A stretch of DNA of 64,000 nucleotides from an uncultured Oscillospiraceae bacterium (GTDB lineage Bacteria > Bacillota > Clostridia > Oscillospirales > Ruminococcaceae), in contig UQDG01000007.1 of the NCBI GenBank assembly GCA_900539695.1, forward strand, positions 1 to 64,000, read 5' to 3'. A model generated the notes under the pieces. The model saw only the letters and a program-made list of their open reading frames with translations, was not told where the DNA came from and did not search any database. This document shows positions 15,586 through 24,335 of this stretch, piece after piece. A program made the position numbers and the translations under genes. The number at the start of each line of letters is the position of its first letter. Position 1 is the first letter of the stretch.

Positions 15586-15732
15586 ATTTTCACCCCGTTT
15601 GGAACTGCGCTCGACACTGAAAACTATGGCAAACTGCAAGGGTCATTCTTCGGAAAAAACGTTTCTGATATTGCAGAAAATGCAAGGCCCATTCAAGATG
15701 TGGAGGAGATGATGGAAAATATGGTTATATAA
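15586..15732 (+). pseudogene. C-terminal remnant of an unidentified gene
   Basis: In one frame the sequence reads as well-formed protein, with GTALDTENYGKLQGSFFGKN followed by an acidic helix (IQDVEEMMENMVI) and a TAA at 15730-15732. There is a stop codon shortly upstream at about 15565, and no start or ribosome binding site. It is most likely the last 45-50 codons of a gene removed by recombination at the border between the accessory patch and the pilus locus. Family not recognised. Confidence 0.35.
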
Positions 15733-15760
15733 AGAAATAGATAAGATTGGAATCATGTTA

Positions 15761-15793
15761 AAAAGAAAGAGGGACCGCAAGGTGGTCCCTCTT
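15761..15793 (-). terminator. Terminator after pilT
   Basis: Perfect 10-bp stem AAGAGGGACC/GGTCCCTCTT with loop GCAAGGT, followed on the minus strand by TTTCTTTTT. It ends the leftward pilus transcript 20 bases beyond the pilT stop. Member of the GCANGGT loop family. Confidence 0.85.
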
Positions 15794-15812
15794 GAAAGGC
15801 TGCTATTAAAAA

Positions 15813-16862
15813 TCAAAAATACTGCTCAAGATCCTTCTTATCGGTAGAGCACCGCAGCGCGGCCTCGCGGGTAATCTTCCCGCAATCCACCAGCCGGGCC
15901 AGGTCGCCGTTCAGGCTGTGCATGTCTAAAGCGGCCCCGGACTGCAAAACACTGGGGATCTGGAAGCACTTATTCTCGCGGATCAGGTTGCACACCGCAT
16001 CGCTGCCCACCAAAATTTCAGTGGCGGCACACCGCCCGCGGCCGGTGGCCAGGGGCAAAAGCTGCTGGGTGATAACACCACGCAGCACCGTTGAAAGCTG
16101 CCCGCGGATCTGGCTTTGCGCACCCGGCGGGCAGACGTCGATGATACGGTCAATGGTCTGCGCTGCGCCGATGGTGTGCAGTGTGCTCATAACTAAGTGG
16201 CCGGTCTCGGCGGCGGTCACGGCGGCGGAGATGGTCTCGTAGTCGCGCATCTCGCCAACGAGAATCACGTCCGGGTCCTCACGCAAAGCACTGCGCAGGG
16301 CGGCGGCAAAGCCGGTCACGTCGCTGCCCACCTCGCGCTGATGGATCAAAGCTTTTTTGCTTTTATACACGTACTCGATGGGGTCCTCGATGGTCAGGAT
16401 GTGATCGGAGCGGTTCTGGTTGATGTAGTCGATCATCGAGGCCAGCGTCGTGGACTTGCCGCTGCCCGTGGGGCCGGTGACCAGGATCAGGCCGCGGGGC
16501 TCGTCCGCCAATTTCTTCAAAACCGGCGGCAGGCCCAGCTGCTCCATGGTGGGGATCTCATCGTTTAAAAGACGCAGCGTCGCTGAAATTTTGCCCTGCT
16601 GGTAAAACACGTTCACACGGCTGCGGGTGCCGTCCGGCGCGGCGATGGCAAAGTCCGCGTCCAGCCGCTGGGTGTCCAGTGCTTCGCGGTGGCTCTCGTC
16701 CAGGGTATTTTCAATCAGGGCACGGGTGGCGTCCTCGTCAAACTGCACGGGGGCTTCCACCAGCTTGCCGTCAATGCGGAACATCAGCGGCAGGCCTTGG
16801 GAAATATGGATGTCGCTGGCCTTCATCTGGCGGGCCAGCGCGGTCAGTTCATGGATCTGCAT
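15813..16862 (-). CDS. pilT: Type IV pilus retraction ATPase PilT
   Basis: A 349-residue hexameric ATPase that depolymerises pili to drive retraction. Visible motifs: N-terminal ASDIHISQGLPLMFRIDG, Walker A GPTGSGKST near residue 130, Asp box IEDPIEYV near 157, Walker B DVILVGEMRD near 200, His box HLVMSTLHT near 220, and the PilT-specific C-terminal NLIRENKCFQIPS near 297 (counterpart of AIRNLIRE). GAGGAG precedes ATG 16862; the gene starts six bases after the pilB stop. Its presence implies dynamic pili rather than a static pseudopilus secretion system. Confidence 0.95.
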   Translation of the reverse strand: MQIHELTALARQMKASDIHISQGLPLMFRIDGKLVEAPVQFDEDATRALIENTLDESHREALDTQRLDADFAIAAPDGTRSRVNVFYQQGKISATLRLLNDEIPTMEQLGLPPVLKKLADEPRGLILVTGPTGSGKSTTLASMIDYINQNRSDHILTIEDPIEYVYKSKKALIHQREVGSDVTGFAAALRSALREDPDVILVGEMRDYETISAAVTAAETGHLVMSTLHTIGAAQTIDRIIDVCPPGAQSQIRGQLSTVLRGVITQQLLPLATGRGRCAATEILVGSDAVCNLIRENKCFQIPSVLQSGAALDMHSLNGDLARLVDCGKITREAALRCSTDKKDLEQYF

Positions 16863-16868
16863 AGGGTA

Positions 16869-18557
16869 TCACTCCTCAAAATAGGTGATCTTCAGCAGTT
16901 CTTCGGGGGTAGTCACGCCGTCGCGCACCAGCTGCACGGCGCTCTCCCGCAGGCTGCGCATGCCCTGGGTTTTCCGCGCTGCATCGGTCATTTCTTCAAT
17001 GCTCGCGCCCTCGGCGATCATGCGGCGCAGCGCCTTGTTGATGACCACCATCTCGTGGATGGCCACGCGGCCTTTGTAGCCGGTGCCGTTGCACTGGGGG
17101 CAGCCGGTGCCGCGGGCGACAAAGGGGATGCCCGGCCCCAGCAGCTCGGCTTCGGCCTCGGTGACGGGCACTTTCCTGGCGCAGGCAGGGCAGACGCGGC
17201 GCATCAGGCGCTGGGCCACCACACCGGCCAGGGAGTTGGCGATCATGTACCGCTCCACGCCCATATCCTCCAAACGGACAATGGACGATAGAGCGTCGTT
17301 TGTGTGCAGGGTAGAGAAAACCATGTGGCCGGTGATGGCCGCACGGACGGAGATGGACGCGGTCTCGGCGTCGCGGGTCTCGCCCACCATGATGACGTCC
17401 GGGTCCTGGCGCAGCAGGGCGCGCAGGCCGCTCTCGAAGGTCAGGCCCGCCACGTTGTTCACCTGGGTCTGGTTGATGCGGTCCAGGTTGCGCTCCACGG
17501 GGTCTTCAATGGTGGAAACGTTCACCTGCCGCTGGGCGACCTCCTGCAGCACCATGTACAGCGTGGTGGTCTTGCCGCTGCCGGTGGGGCCGGTCAGGTA
17601 GACGATGCCGTTGGGGCGGTCCAGCAGCGGGCGGAACCGCTTATAGGTCTCGTCGTCCATGCCAAAGTGGTCGGCGTGTTCAATGTGGGTGTTGGTGGCC
17701 AGCAGACGCAGCACGGCTTTTTCGCCAAACACGGTGGGCAAAATCGACACACGCACGTTCACGTCCGGCCCGGTCTCCAGCCGGGCGCGGAAATGCCCGT
17801 CCTGGGGCACGCGGTGCTCGGCAATGTCCAGGTTGGACATGATCTTGATACGGGCAATCAAAGACTGGTGCAAAGCACGCTGCAGCGTTACATAATCGAT
17901 GATAACGCCGTCAATGCGCATGCGCACCTTCGTTTCGCCCTCGAACGGCTCGATGTGAATATCGGAGGCGCCGGTGGTGGCGGCGCGCTGGACCAGGCTG
18001 TTCAGCAGGCGGATGATGGGCGCGTCGGTGTCGCCGCCCTCCTCGGTCATGTCCACGGCGAACTCCTCGCTGCGGGCGGCGGCCATGTCGCTGCTGTTGG
18101 CCTTGCTGGCGGCCTTGCGGGCGCGGACCTCGGCGTAATAATACTGGATGCTGCGGCGCAGGGGCTCCAGCTCTGCCAGCACGATCTCCGGCTCCATGCT
18201 GGTCAGCTGGCGGATGTCCTCGATGGCGTAGTAGTTCAGCGGGTCGTTGGCGGCAATGACCAGGCTGCGGCCGTTGATGGCGATGGGCAGCATGTCGTAC
18301 TTTTGGGCCAGCTCGCGGGGAACCTTCTCCACGGCGGAAATATCCGCGTTGATCTGTGTAAAATCAATCACCCGCAGATGCAGGCGCTGGGCCAGGGCTT
18401 CCAGCACCTGGCGCTCGTTGACATAGCCAAGCTCCTGCAAAGCCTGGCCGACGCGCAGGTTTTTGTGCTCTTTCTGGTAGGCCAGGGCGGCCTGCAGCTG
18501 GTCCCGGGTGATATAGCCAAAGTCGATCAGGACATCGCCAAGACGGATGTTGTTCAA
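16869..18557 (-). CDS. pilB: Type IV pilus assembly ATPase PilB
   Basis: A 562-residue GspE/PilB ATPase powering pilus extension. It has an N-terminal MshEN/T2SSE_N domain (about 1-150), then the ATPase core with Walker A GPTGSGKTTTLY near residue 320, Asp box STIEDPVERNL, Walker B DVIMVGETRD and His box HMVFSTLHTND. A tetra-cysteine zinc motif (CPACARK and CPQCNGTGYKGR, about 450-495) separates it from the retraction ATPase. The start is TTG 18557 with AAGGAG upstream; it overlaps the end of the PilO-like gene. Complete and of normal length. Confidence 0.95.
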   Translation of the reverse strand: MNNIRLGDVLIDFGYITRDQLQAALAYQKEHKNLRVGQALQELGYVNERQVLEALAQRLHLRVIDFTQINADISAVEKVPRELAQKYDMLPIAINGRSLVIAANDPLNYYAIEDIRQLTSMEPEIVLAELEPLRRSIQYYYAEVRARKAASKANSSDMAAARSEEFAVDMTEEGGDTDAPIIRLLNSLVQRAATTGASDIHIEPFEGETKVRMRIDGVIIDYVTLQRALHQSLIARIKIMSNLDIAEHRVPQDGHFRARLETGPDVNVRVSILPTVFGEKAVLRLLATNTHIEHADHFGMDDETYKRFRPLLDRPNGIVYLTGPTGSGKTTTLYMVLQEVAQRQVNVSTIEDPVERNLDRINQTQVNNVAGLTFESGLRALLRQDPDVIMVGETRDAETASISVRAAITGHMVFSTLHTNDALSSIVRLEDMGVERYMIANSLAGVVAQRLMRRVCPACARKVPVTEAEAELLGPGIPFVARGTGCPQCNGTGYKGRVAIHEMVVINKALRRMIAEGASIEEMTDAARKTQGMRSLRESAVQLVRDGVTTPEELLKITYFEE

Positions 18558-19279
18558 GATACCACACTCTCCTTATCGCAGAGGATCACATTCAGCTGTA
18601 CTGTATAGGTGGCGGTGTTGGTGGTGGCACCGCTGGCGTTGGTGTAGGCGGCGTGGTCGATCTGCACGCTTTTCAGCTGTACCGAGGGGTACTGCGCGGC
18701 CAGGTCGTCCAGCATGGTGTAGAAGTTGCTGTCGCTGCCGGTGCAGCGGAAAGTGACGGTACACTGTTTAAAATAGTCGGCCTGGGCATAGATGCGGGTC
18801 AGCGGCGGGGCCAGTTCCATCAGCACGGTGTTGGTGTCGGCGGTGGCCAGCATGGGGTCGGCGGAGTTAATGTCCGTCGGCGCGGCGGTGTCGTCGGCCT
18901 GGGTGCTGGCGGCGTAGCCGGTCAGGCTTTGGGTGTCAATGGCACTGATGTCCAGCGAGACAGGCCCCAGATCATGCCCCAGCTCTAAATTGGAGACGAG
19001 AGTGTCCAGGTCGCTGCTGGAAAGCAGACCGTAGTAGTTGGCGTTGGCCTGCTGCAAAGCGGCCCGGCTCTCGGTTTTGGCGGCGGCGTTGGTGCCGGCC
19101 AGGGCGATGGTCTCCTGCATGGCGATCTGCGCCTGCTGGGCCTCGGCCAGGCTTGCTGCGGCCTCGTCGCTGGCTTCCAGGGCCGGGGTGAGCATAAATT
19201 GCACAAAGAAGAAGATGAAAGCTAACATACCTACGACATAAAGCAGCAGCTTGTCGCGGGCGGTGATCTCAGTAGTCAT
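18554..19279 (-). CDS. PilO-like pilus alignment protein
   Basis: A 241-residue bitopic membrane protein. A short cytoplasmic N-terminus (MTTEITARDK) is followed by one transmembrane helix (about 11-31), an Ala- and Gln-rich coiled-coil (32-85), and a beta-alpha C-terminal domain (about 155-235) like the ferredoxin-like fold of PilO. With PilM and PilN it should form the inner-membrane platform that links the ATPases to the pilus. Assignment rests on topology and order between PilN-like and pilB rather than sequence motifs, since PilO is poorly conserved. GGAGGA precedes ATG 19279. Confidence 0.75.
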   Translation of the reverse strand: MTTEITARDKLLLYVVGMLAFIFFFVQFMLTPALEASDEAAASLAEAQQAQIAMQETIALAGTNAAAKTESRAALQQANANYYGLLSSSDLDTLVSNLELGHDLGPVSLDISAIDTQSLTGYAASTQADDTAAPTDINSADPMLATADTNTVLMELAPPLTRIYAQADYFKQCTVTFRCTGSDSNFYTMLDDLAAQYPSVQLKSVQIDHAAYTNASGATTNTATYTVQLNVILCDKESVVS

Positions 19280-19297
19280 GGCGTCCTCCTTACAGGG

Positions 19298-19888
19298 TTA
19301 TTCCGGTGCGGCCAAGGTGCAGCGCAGGTTCAGCGCGTACCCGGCGGGCTGGCCCCGGCCGTTGGTGGACTGGTAGCCGGTGTAGTCCACGTCCGAAAAG
19401 ACGCCGCAGTTTTGCAGCGCCCGCACGTAGGCGGGGATGTCGATGACGGTATTGGAGGTGGCGTTGAACTGCAGCACCCCGGAGGCGGCGTCGTAGCTGG
19501 TGAACTCCACCGTGATGCCGCTGCCGGAACCTGCCGCGTCGATGCGGTTGAGCAGGCTGCTGGTCAGGTCGGGATAGCTTGCCAGCAGGCTGGTCACGCT
19601 GTTGGCGTAGTCAGTCAGGCTGTGGTAAGCGTCGGCGGCCTGCTGGTCCTGCAGCGATTGCTGGTAGGGCGTAAGGTTTTGTTCATCGGCGCACCAGGCC
19701 CGCAGGTCGCGGGTATCGGCACGCATCATGGCCGTGTGCAGAAACACACCGCCCCAGGCCAGCATGCACCCGGCCACAATGATGGCCCCCGGTGCCGCCT
19801 TGCGCAAAAATGCCTTACGGTCGGCATTTTTGCCCGCCTTAGCGGCCAGCTGGTATTGCAGATAAAAGTTGTTTTGTTTTGTTGCCAT
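19298..19888 (-). CDS. PilN-like pilus assembly protein
   Basis: A 196-residue bitopic membrane protein: cytoplasmic N-terminus (about 1-30, with NNFYLQYQLAAK, which may correspond to the PilM-binding peptide INLLP of PilN), one transmembrane helix (about 33-53), a helical stalk, and a C-terminal ferredoxin-like domain. Position between PilM and the PilO-like gene supports PilN. The canonical INLL motif is not recognisable, so binding to PilM is inferred. ATG 19888 with AGAGGT upstream. A 540-bp repeat (R4) separates it from pilM, which would normally be adjacent. Confidence 0.72.
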   Translation of the reverse strand: MATKQNNFYLQYQLAAKAGKNADRKAFLRKAAPGAIIVAGCMLAWGGVFLHTAMMRADTRDLRAWCADEQNLTPYQQSLQDQQAADAYHSLTDYANSVTSLLASYPDLTSSLLNRIDAAGSGSGITVEFTSYDAASGVLQFNATSNTVIDIPAYVRALQNCGVFSDVDYTGYQSTNGRGQPAGYALNLRCTLAAPE

Positions 19889-19927
19889 AAGGATGACCTC
19901 TTTATGATATATGCTGTGCGGCTAACC

Positions 19928-20464
19928 CGGCGGCTTCCGTTTCGCGCCACCCTGCGGCGCTTCACTCGATTTAGCGGCTTTCTTCCGCTATGTGTTCCTT
20001 TTGGAGACCCAAAAGGAACCGAAAAGGTCCCCGCTACTTCCGATAGCGCGGGAGGCCCGGCTTAAGAGCGCTAGTTCGTGCTGCGCACGAAGCGTCGCTA
20101 CGCGCCGCGGGCCGCGCTCTTAAGAATTTAACAAAGGTTGGTTTGGCGGCTGCCCGCCGCCGATTCCTCTACACCGGGATACGGTCTCGCTAAAGTGTAG
20201 GGGGCGATGCTTGCATCGGCCCCTACAGAAAAGGTGTAGAGGAATTTCGGCCCCGAAGGGGTCAATCTGGAGAGGAGCGAAAAAGCGTTAAGAAAAATGC
20301 AGCACTCCTGCATTTTTTAGCTTTTTTGCTGCTCGACCACATCTTTGGGGTTCTCAGGGGCGAGTAGCCCCTGAGGCGGGGTTCGCTGCCTCGCAACAGC
20401 GAGACTTTTTCGCTTCCTTTTTGGTCACAAAAAGGAAGGCCTAAAAACAGTATGCTGTTATATT
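19928..20464. repeat. R4: complete large structured repeat inside the pilus locus
   Basis: Colinear with R2 (4113-4649) without indels and with about three base differences seen, so the copies are recent or kept alike by gene conversion. It sits between pilN-like and pilM in the same orientation as R2. It carries all the hairpins described for R2. No gene is supported in 19889-20512. Confidence 0.9.
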
Positions 20465-20493
20465 AAGGAAGCCGCCGCATGGTGGCGGCTTCC
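20460..20493 (-). terminator. Terminator after pilM
   Basis: Perfect 10-bp stem GGAAGCCGCC/GGCGGCTTCC with loop GCATGGT, 20 bases beyond the pilM stop. The T-tract on the minus strand is short (CCTTAATATAA), so read-through into pilN-like is possible. Confidence 0.6.
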
Positions 20494-20512
20494 GCTGAAC
20501 GCGAACAAAAAA

Positions 20513-21406
20513 TCAACGACCAATCAAATTGCCAGCCGCCAAGGTAATATCCGCCAGCCGGATGCCTTCCGGCAGCTTGATATTTTCCGTCTCCGGGTAG
20601 GCGGCGACCTCCAACTGCAAAGCCCGGCAAGCCGGCGTACAGACAGCCAAGTCAGCGGCGGTGCTGCCGCCGAAATAAACGGCCTTAATGGGGTGCTCGC
20701 TCTTGGCAGCGGTCTGGAACTGGATCAAGCCGGAAAGCTTCTGCCCGATCTCGGCGCCCGAAGCCTCGGTCCCGCGGGGATTGAACAACCGGCTGCGGGT
20801 GGAGTATTTGTACTGCCCCTTTTCGTACAGCCCTGCAATCAGCGAATCACCGTCAAATTGCAGCATTACAAAGCTCTTGCCGGCAAGCTCCGGGGTGGCG
20901 CGCACCAGCTTGATCTGCCCGGCCAGCGCCAGGTCGATGCTGTACAGCTTCAGCCCGCAGGCTGCGGCCAGGTTGATGTAAGTTTCGATCACGGCGCTCT
21001 CCACGCGGGTGGCCAGCACCGTGTCGGCCTTGGTCTTTTTGTCGGTGGAAAGCAGCATGTAGTCGTCCAGCGGGGCGGTCACGTCGGCGCCGCCGGTGGA
21101 AAACTCCCGCGTCAGCACGGCCGCGCGCTTCTTTTCAATCATGCGGGGCAGGGTCAGCACCCGGTGGTTGAACTGGCTGCCGCCCACCGCCAGCGCCACA
21201 CGCTGGGTGGGCAGCTCGTTGGCGGCAAAAAAGCCTTGCAGCGCAGCGGTCAGCTCGGCCTCGTTGGTGATGATGCCGTTGATCAGGCAGCCCTCCGGCA
21301 GTTCGGTCTGGCAGGCCGCCGTGATTTTGGCCCCATTCGCCGTCGGTGAGCCCACCGCCGCATACACGGTACGGTTGCAAAGATAAAGCGAGGTTAAAAC
21401 GGGCAT
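20513..21406 (-). CDS. pilM: Type IV pilus assembly protein PilM
   Basis: A 297-residue cytoplasmic actin-like (FtsA/PilM fold) protein that binds the PilN N-terminus and connects to the assembly ATPase. Features: N-terminal strand TSLYLCNRTVYAAVG, ALAVGGSQFNHRVLTLPRM near residue 75, the second actin subdomain with SFVMLQFDGDSLIAGLYEKG near 180, and YFGGSTA near 245. The frame is open upstream, but ATG 21406 has AAGGAG ten bases before it and matches the family N-terminus. The gene is flanked on both sides by copies of the large repeat in mutually inverted orientation, isolating it from pilC and pilN-like. Confidence 0.82.
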   Translation of the reverse strand: MPVLTSLYLCNRTVYAAVGSPTANGAKITAACQTELPEGCLINGIITNEAELTAALQGFFAANELPTQRVALAVGGSQFNHRVLTLPRMIEKKRAAVLTREFSTGGADVTAPLDDYMLLSTDKKTKADTVLATRVESAVIETYINLAAACGLKLYSIDLALAGQIKLVRATPELAGKSFVMLQFDGDSLIAGLYEKGQYKYSTRSRLFNPRGTEASGAEIGQKLSGLIQFQTAAKSEHPIKAVYFGGSTAADLAVCTPACRALQLEVAAYPETENIKLPEGIRLADITLAAGNLIGR

Positions 21407-21459
21407 GGTATGTATCTCCTTAGCTGTTGTTACTGCGCAAATTTTTTTGGGGGGATGGT

Positions 21460-21790
21460 CCCCCATTGACCCCTTCGGGGTCGAAAATACTCTGTAACTT
21501 TAGCCGACTGCTATACCCTGCAGAGGAATCGGCGGCGGGCAGCCGCCAATCCGTCCGCTCTTGGATTCTTAAGGGCGCGCTTTGCGAAGCGTTCGTGCGT
21601 AAGCACGAACCCAAGCGCCCTTGAGCCGGGCCCCCCGCGCTATCGGAAGTAGCGGGACCCTTTTCGGTTCCTTTTGGGGTTCCAAAAGGAACACATAAAA
21701 AGCAAGATGCTGTTTAAGCGAGGGAGCGGGCGCAAGGTGCCCGCGAACGGGAGCCGCAATCTTCCCGCAGGGTGCCCGGTGACGAAAGCC
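21460..21790. repeat. R5: single arm of the large structured repeat
   Basis: Matches the reverse complement of the left half of R4: AGAGGAATCGGCGGCGGGCA, the long stem CTTAAGGGCGC...GCGCCCTTGAG (21568 onward) with different stem bases from R4 (CTTAAGAGCG), the GCGCTATCGGAAGTAGCGGG block, TTCCTTTTGG/CCAAAAGGAA, and a gcgggc-GCAAGGT-gcccgc hairpin (21726-21744). Orientation is opposite to the left half of R4, so pilM lies between inverted arms. No gene is supported in 21407-21814. Confidence 0.85.
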
Positions 21791-21814
21791 GCCCGTACAG
21801 AGAAAAGCAAAAAA

Positions 21815-23026
21815 TCAATACGTCGAACTCGACTGCCCGATCGTGCCGTAGGACTGGTAGATGGGCAGGATGACGGCGACCACCACGAACGCCACGATGA
21901 GGCCCATAATGACGATCATGATGGGCTCCAGCAGCGTTACCAGCCGCTTGGTGGCGACCTCCGCCTCAAAGTCCAGCGTCTCGCTGATGGTGGCCAGCAG
22001 CTCGTCCAGCTTGCCGGTCTCCTCGCCCACGGCGATGGAGGAGGACATCGACTGCTCGAAGCCGTCCACCAGTGCCAGCGATTCCGACAGGCTGTTGCCG
22101 GCGCGGACCTTGTCCAGCACCTCGTCAAACTGGCTGATGATCCAGCGGTTGCCCACGGCGTCGCGGCTGGCAATCAACGTAGCTACGATGGGAACGCCGC
22201 TGGAATACAGGTTGGACAGCGTGCGGGCGAAGCGGGCCGTGCAGATCTCCTGGTTCAGCTTGCCGATGACGGGCGCGTGCAGCTGCATGCGGTCCCACTG
22301 GCGGCGCACGGCGGGCTGGGCCAGCGCGATGCGGCCGCCCACCACCAAAAAGGCTGCGACCAAAATGATAAGCACCCAGTTGGCCGAAACAAAGTCCGAT
22401 ACAGCAAACAAAACTACCGTGGGCAGCGGCAGAGAGTCCATCTGCTCAAACATGGGCATGAACTGGGGCACCACAAAGCCCATCAAAATAGCGATAACAC
22501 CCACGATCATGACCGACAGGATGATGGGGTACATCAAACTGTTGCCCACCTGCTGGTTGACCTTGTGCTCGCGGTCGTAGTAGCGGCCCATGCGCAAAAA
22601 GCTGGCGTCGATGCTGCCGGTGCCCTCGGCGCTGCGGGTCATGGCGATGAGCAGCTCCGGGAAAGCGGGCGCACACTGGTGCATCGCGTCGGAAAGCGGC
22701 ACGCCCTTGCGCAGCTCTTTTAATAAGGTGTTGTACAGCAGCTTGGTGCGGGCGTTCAGGCCGCGCTCGTCCGCCATGATGCGAAACGCGCGCACCAGCG
22801 GCACGCCCGCCGAAAGCAGTGTGCCCAGGCCGCGGCAAAACTCCGCCAGCTCCGGCGTTTTCAGCGGGCGGTAGACGCTGGCATTGGTGCCGACCTCTTT
22901 GGCGTCGGTCATGTACAGGTCTTGCTCCCGCAGGGTGATGTACAGCGCTTCGGCGCTGGCGGCCTCGGTGACACCGTGCAGTGTCTTGCCCGAAAGCGCC
23001 GTGGCTGTGTAGCGGTAACGCGGCAT
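21815..23026 (-). CDS. pilC: Type IV pilus inner-membrane platform protein PilC
   Basis: A 403-residue polytopic protein of the PilC/GspF family, the inner-membrane platform that binds PilB and PilT and feeds pilins into the fibre. It begins with the family N-terminus PRYRYTATALSGKTLHG, and has two T2SSF domains (about 65-190 and 265-390), each with LPELLIAMTRSAEGTGS or MSSSIAVGEETGKLDELL and a following hydrophobic helix pair. Length and architecture are typical. GGAGG precedes ATG 23026, 28 bases after the pilD stop. Confidence 0.95.
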   Translation of the reverse strand: MPRYRYTATALSGKTLHGVTEAASAEALYITLREQDLYMTDAKEVGTNASVYRPLKTPELAEFCRGLGTLLSAGVPLVRAFRIMADERGLNARTKLLYNTLLKELRKGVPLSDAMHQCAPAFPELLIAMTRSAEGTGSIDASFLRMGRYYDREHKVNQQVGNSLMYPIILSVMIVGVIAILMGFVVPQFMPMFEQMDSLPLPTVVLFAVSDFVSANWVLIILVAAFLVVGGRIALAQPAVRRQWDRMQLHAPVIGKLNQEICTARFARTLSNLYSSGVPIVATLIASRDAVGNRWIISQFDEVLDKVRAGNSLSESLALVDGFEQSMSSSIAVGEETGKLDELLATISETLDFEAEVATKRLVTLLEPIMIVIMGLIVAFVVVAVILPIYQSYGTIGQSSSTY

Positions 23027-23054
23027 GGAAAACCTCCGAAATTACGATGAAACG

Positions 23055-23846
23055 TTATAAAAACCGGCAGTACCATGCAAGCACGGGATCGCCGAAAAGC
23101 AGCGCCAGCACAATGCCGACGCAGAGGAATGGTCCAAATGCGAAGTGATCTTTTTTGTCGGCCTTGCGGGCGGCCAGCAGATACATGCCGTAAAACCCGC
23201 CGCCCAAAATGCCAAAAAACATCGCCAACAGGGTATGCTGCCAGCCCAAAAACAGCCCGGCAGCGGCCATTAACTTGATGTCCCCGCCGCCGAACGCGCC
23301 GGGGATCGCCAGGCAGAGCAGCAGCATCGGCACGCTGATGCACACCATGCCGATGAGCGCCCCGGCCCACCGGGCAGGGGAGAGCAGCAGGTTGAGCACC
23401 GCCAGCACGGCCACCGCGGCGTTGAGCCGGTTGGGGATAAGCTGGGTCTCGGCATCGATCAGCGCGATGCTGAGCAGCACGCCGCAGAGCGCCAGGGCCA
23501 GAAGCCCCTGCCACCGCATGCCGAACAGCCCCTCGCCCAGCGTGTAGGCCGTGCCGAACCGCCAACGGCAGCCCAGCGCCAGCACGCCGCCCAGCAGCTC
23601 CACCAACAGGTAGCGCACCGGGATGGGCGCCCTGCAGTGGCGGCACCGCCCGCGCAGGAATAGCCAGCTGAACACCGGGACCAGATCCCCGGCGGTGAGC
23701 GCGGCCCCGCATTGCGGGCAAAAACTGCGGCCGGTCAACGGATTTTTACCCCGGGGCAGCCGCCAGGCCACGACGTTCATAAAGCTGAACAGCGCGGCCC
23801 CCAGCAAAAACGCGATGAGTCCCAGCAGACCTTCCACCAGCAGCAT
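23055..23846 (-). CDS. pilD: Type IV prepilin peptidase PilD
   Basis: A 263-residue aspartic membrane protease that cleaves prepilin leaders before the +1 residue and N-methylates it. The cytoplasmic zinc-binding loop is visible (FCPQCGAAL and RCRHCRAP, about residues 40-75), followed by six or more helices. The catalytic aspartates lie in IDAETQLIPN near residue 130 and in the GxGD-like GGGDIKL near 190. ATG 23846 shares one base with the stop of the preceding gene, so translation is coupled. It should process the four prepilin-like proteins encoded divergently at 24.7-37.6 kb. Confidence 0.95.
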   Translation of the reverse strand: MLLVEGLLGLIAFLLGAALFSFMNVVAWRLPRGKNPLTGRSFCPQCGAALTAGDLVPVFSWLFLRGRCRHCRAPIPVRYLLVELLGGVLALGCRWRFGTAYTLGEGLFGMRWQGLLALALCGVLLSIALIDAETQLIPNRLNAAVAVLAVLNLLLSPARWAGALIGMVCISVPMLLLCLAIPGAFGGGDIKLMAAAGLFLGWQHTLLAMFFGILGGGFYGMYLLAARKADKKDHFAFGPFLCVGIVLALLFGDPVLAWYCRFL

Positions 23847-24313
23847 CACGCGCCCTCCGATCTGTCAAAGCGGATGCGCTGCTCGGCCCGCCAGACAGTA
23901 TAGCCGGTCTCGGCGTCGTACAGCGCGCGCATGTCGCCCTCGGCGTAGAGCAGCTGCTCCACGGTGTAGCCGTCCTCGCTGATCTGCAGCAGAGTCACAG
24001 CGCCGGGCAGAGCGCCCAGGGTCTCGATTTGTCCGGCGATGCCCTCAGCGAAGCCATCATGGGTGGACTGGTCGGCAAACGGCGTACCGGCAGAGTAGCA
24101 TTGGGCCGACACGGCGCGGGCGGCCAACTGAGCGGCCTTGATCTGGGTCAGCGCGGCGCGGGCCTTGCCCTGGCGGTCCAGCTGGGGATAGCCGGCCAGG
24201 CAGACAAAGACCAGCGCGGCGGCGCAAAACGCGAGCAGCAGCTTTTCCGCCATCGAGAGCGGCGGAGCGTCCTGGAAACCCCGGACTTTCGCGCCGATAC
24301 GATCAGACAGCAT
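23846..24313 (-). CDS. Pilin-like membrane protein of the pilus operon (unknown)
   Basis: A 155-residue protein, first gene of the leftward pilus operon. It has one N-terminal hydrophobic helix (MAEKLLLAFCAAALVFVCLAGYPQL split around residues 20-42) followed by an Ala/Gln-rich amphipathic helix and a beta-rich C-terminal half ending FDRSEGA. That lollipop layout resembles a minor pilin, but no G/FxxxxE prepilin cleavage site is visible, so PilD processing is not expected. ATG 24313 has a GAAGGGGGG sequence upstream; a TTG at 24346 would add 11 residues. It may be a PilP-like or accessory platform protein. Family not recognised. Confidence 0.55.
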   Translation of the reverse strand: MLSDRIGAKVRGFQDAPPLSMAEKLLLAFCAAALVFVCLAGYPQLDRQGKARAALTQIKAAQLAARAVSAQCYSAGTPFADQSTHDGFAEGIAGQIETLGALPGAVTLLQISEDGYTVEQLLYAEGDMRALYDAETGYTVWRAEQRIRFDRSEGA

Positions 24314-24335
24314 CCCGCCGCCCCCCTTCCGTTGG

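Noticed and set aside
15509..15712. Plus-strand frame of 67 codons divergent from the zinc-ribbon gene
   Set aside because: No ribosome binding site, and another frame in the same stretch (15586-15732) reads better as a gene remnant.
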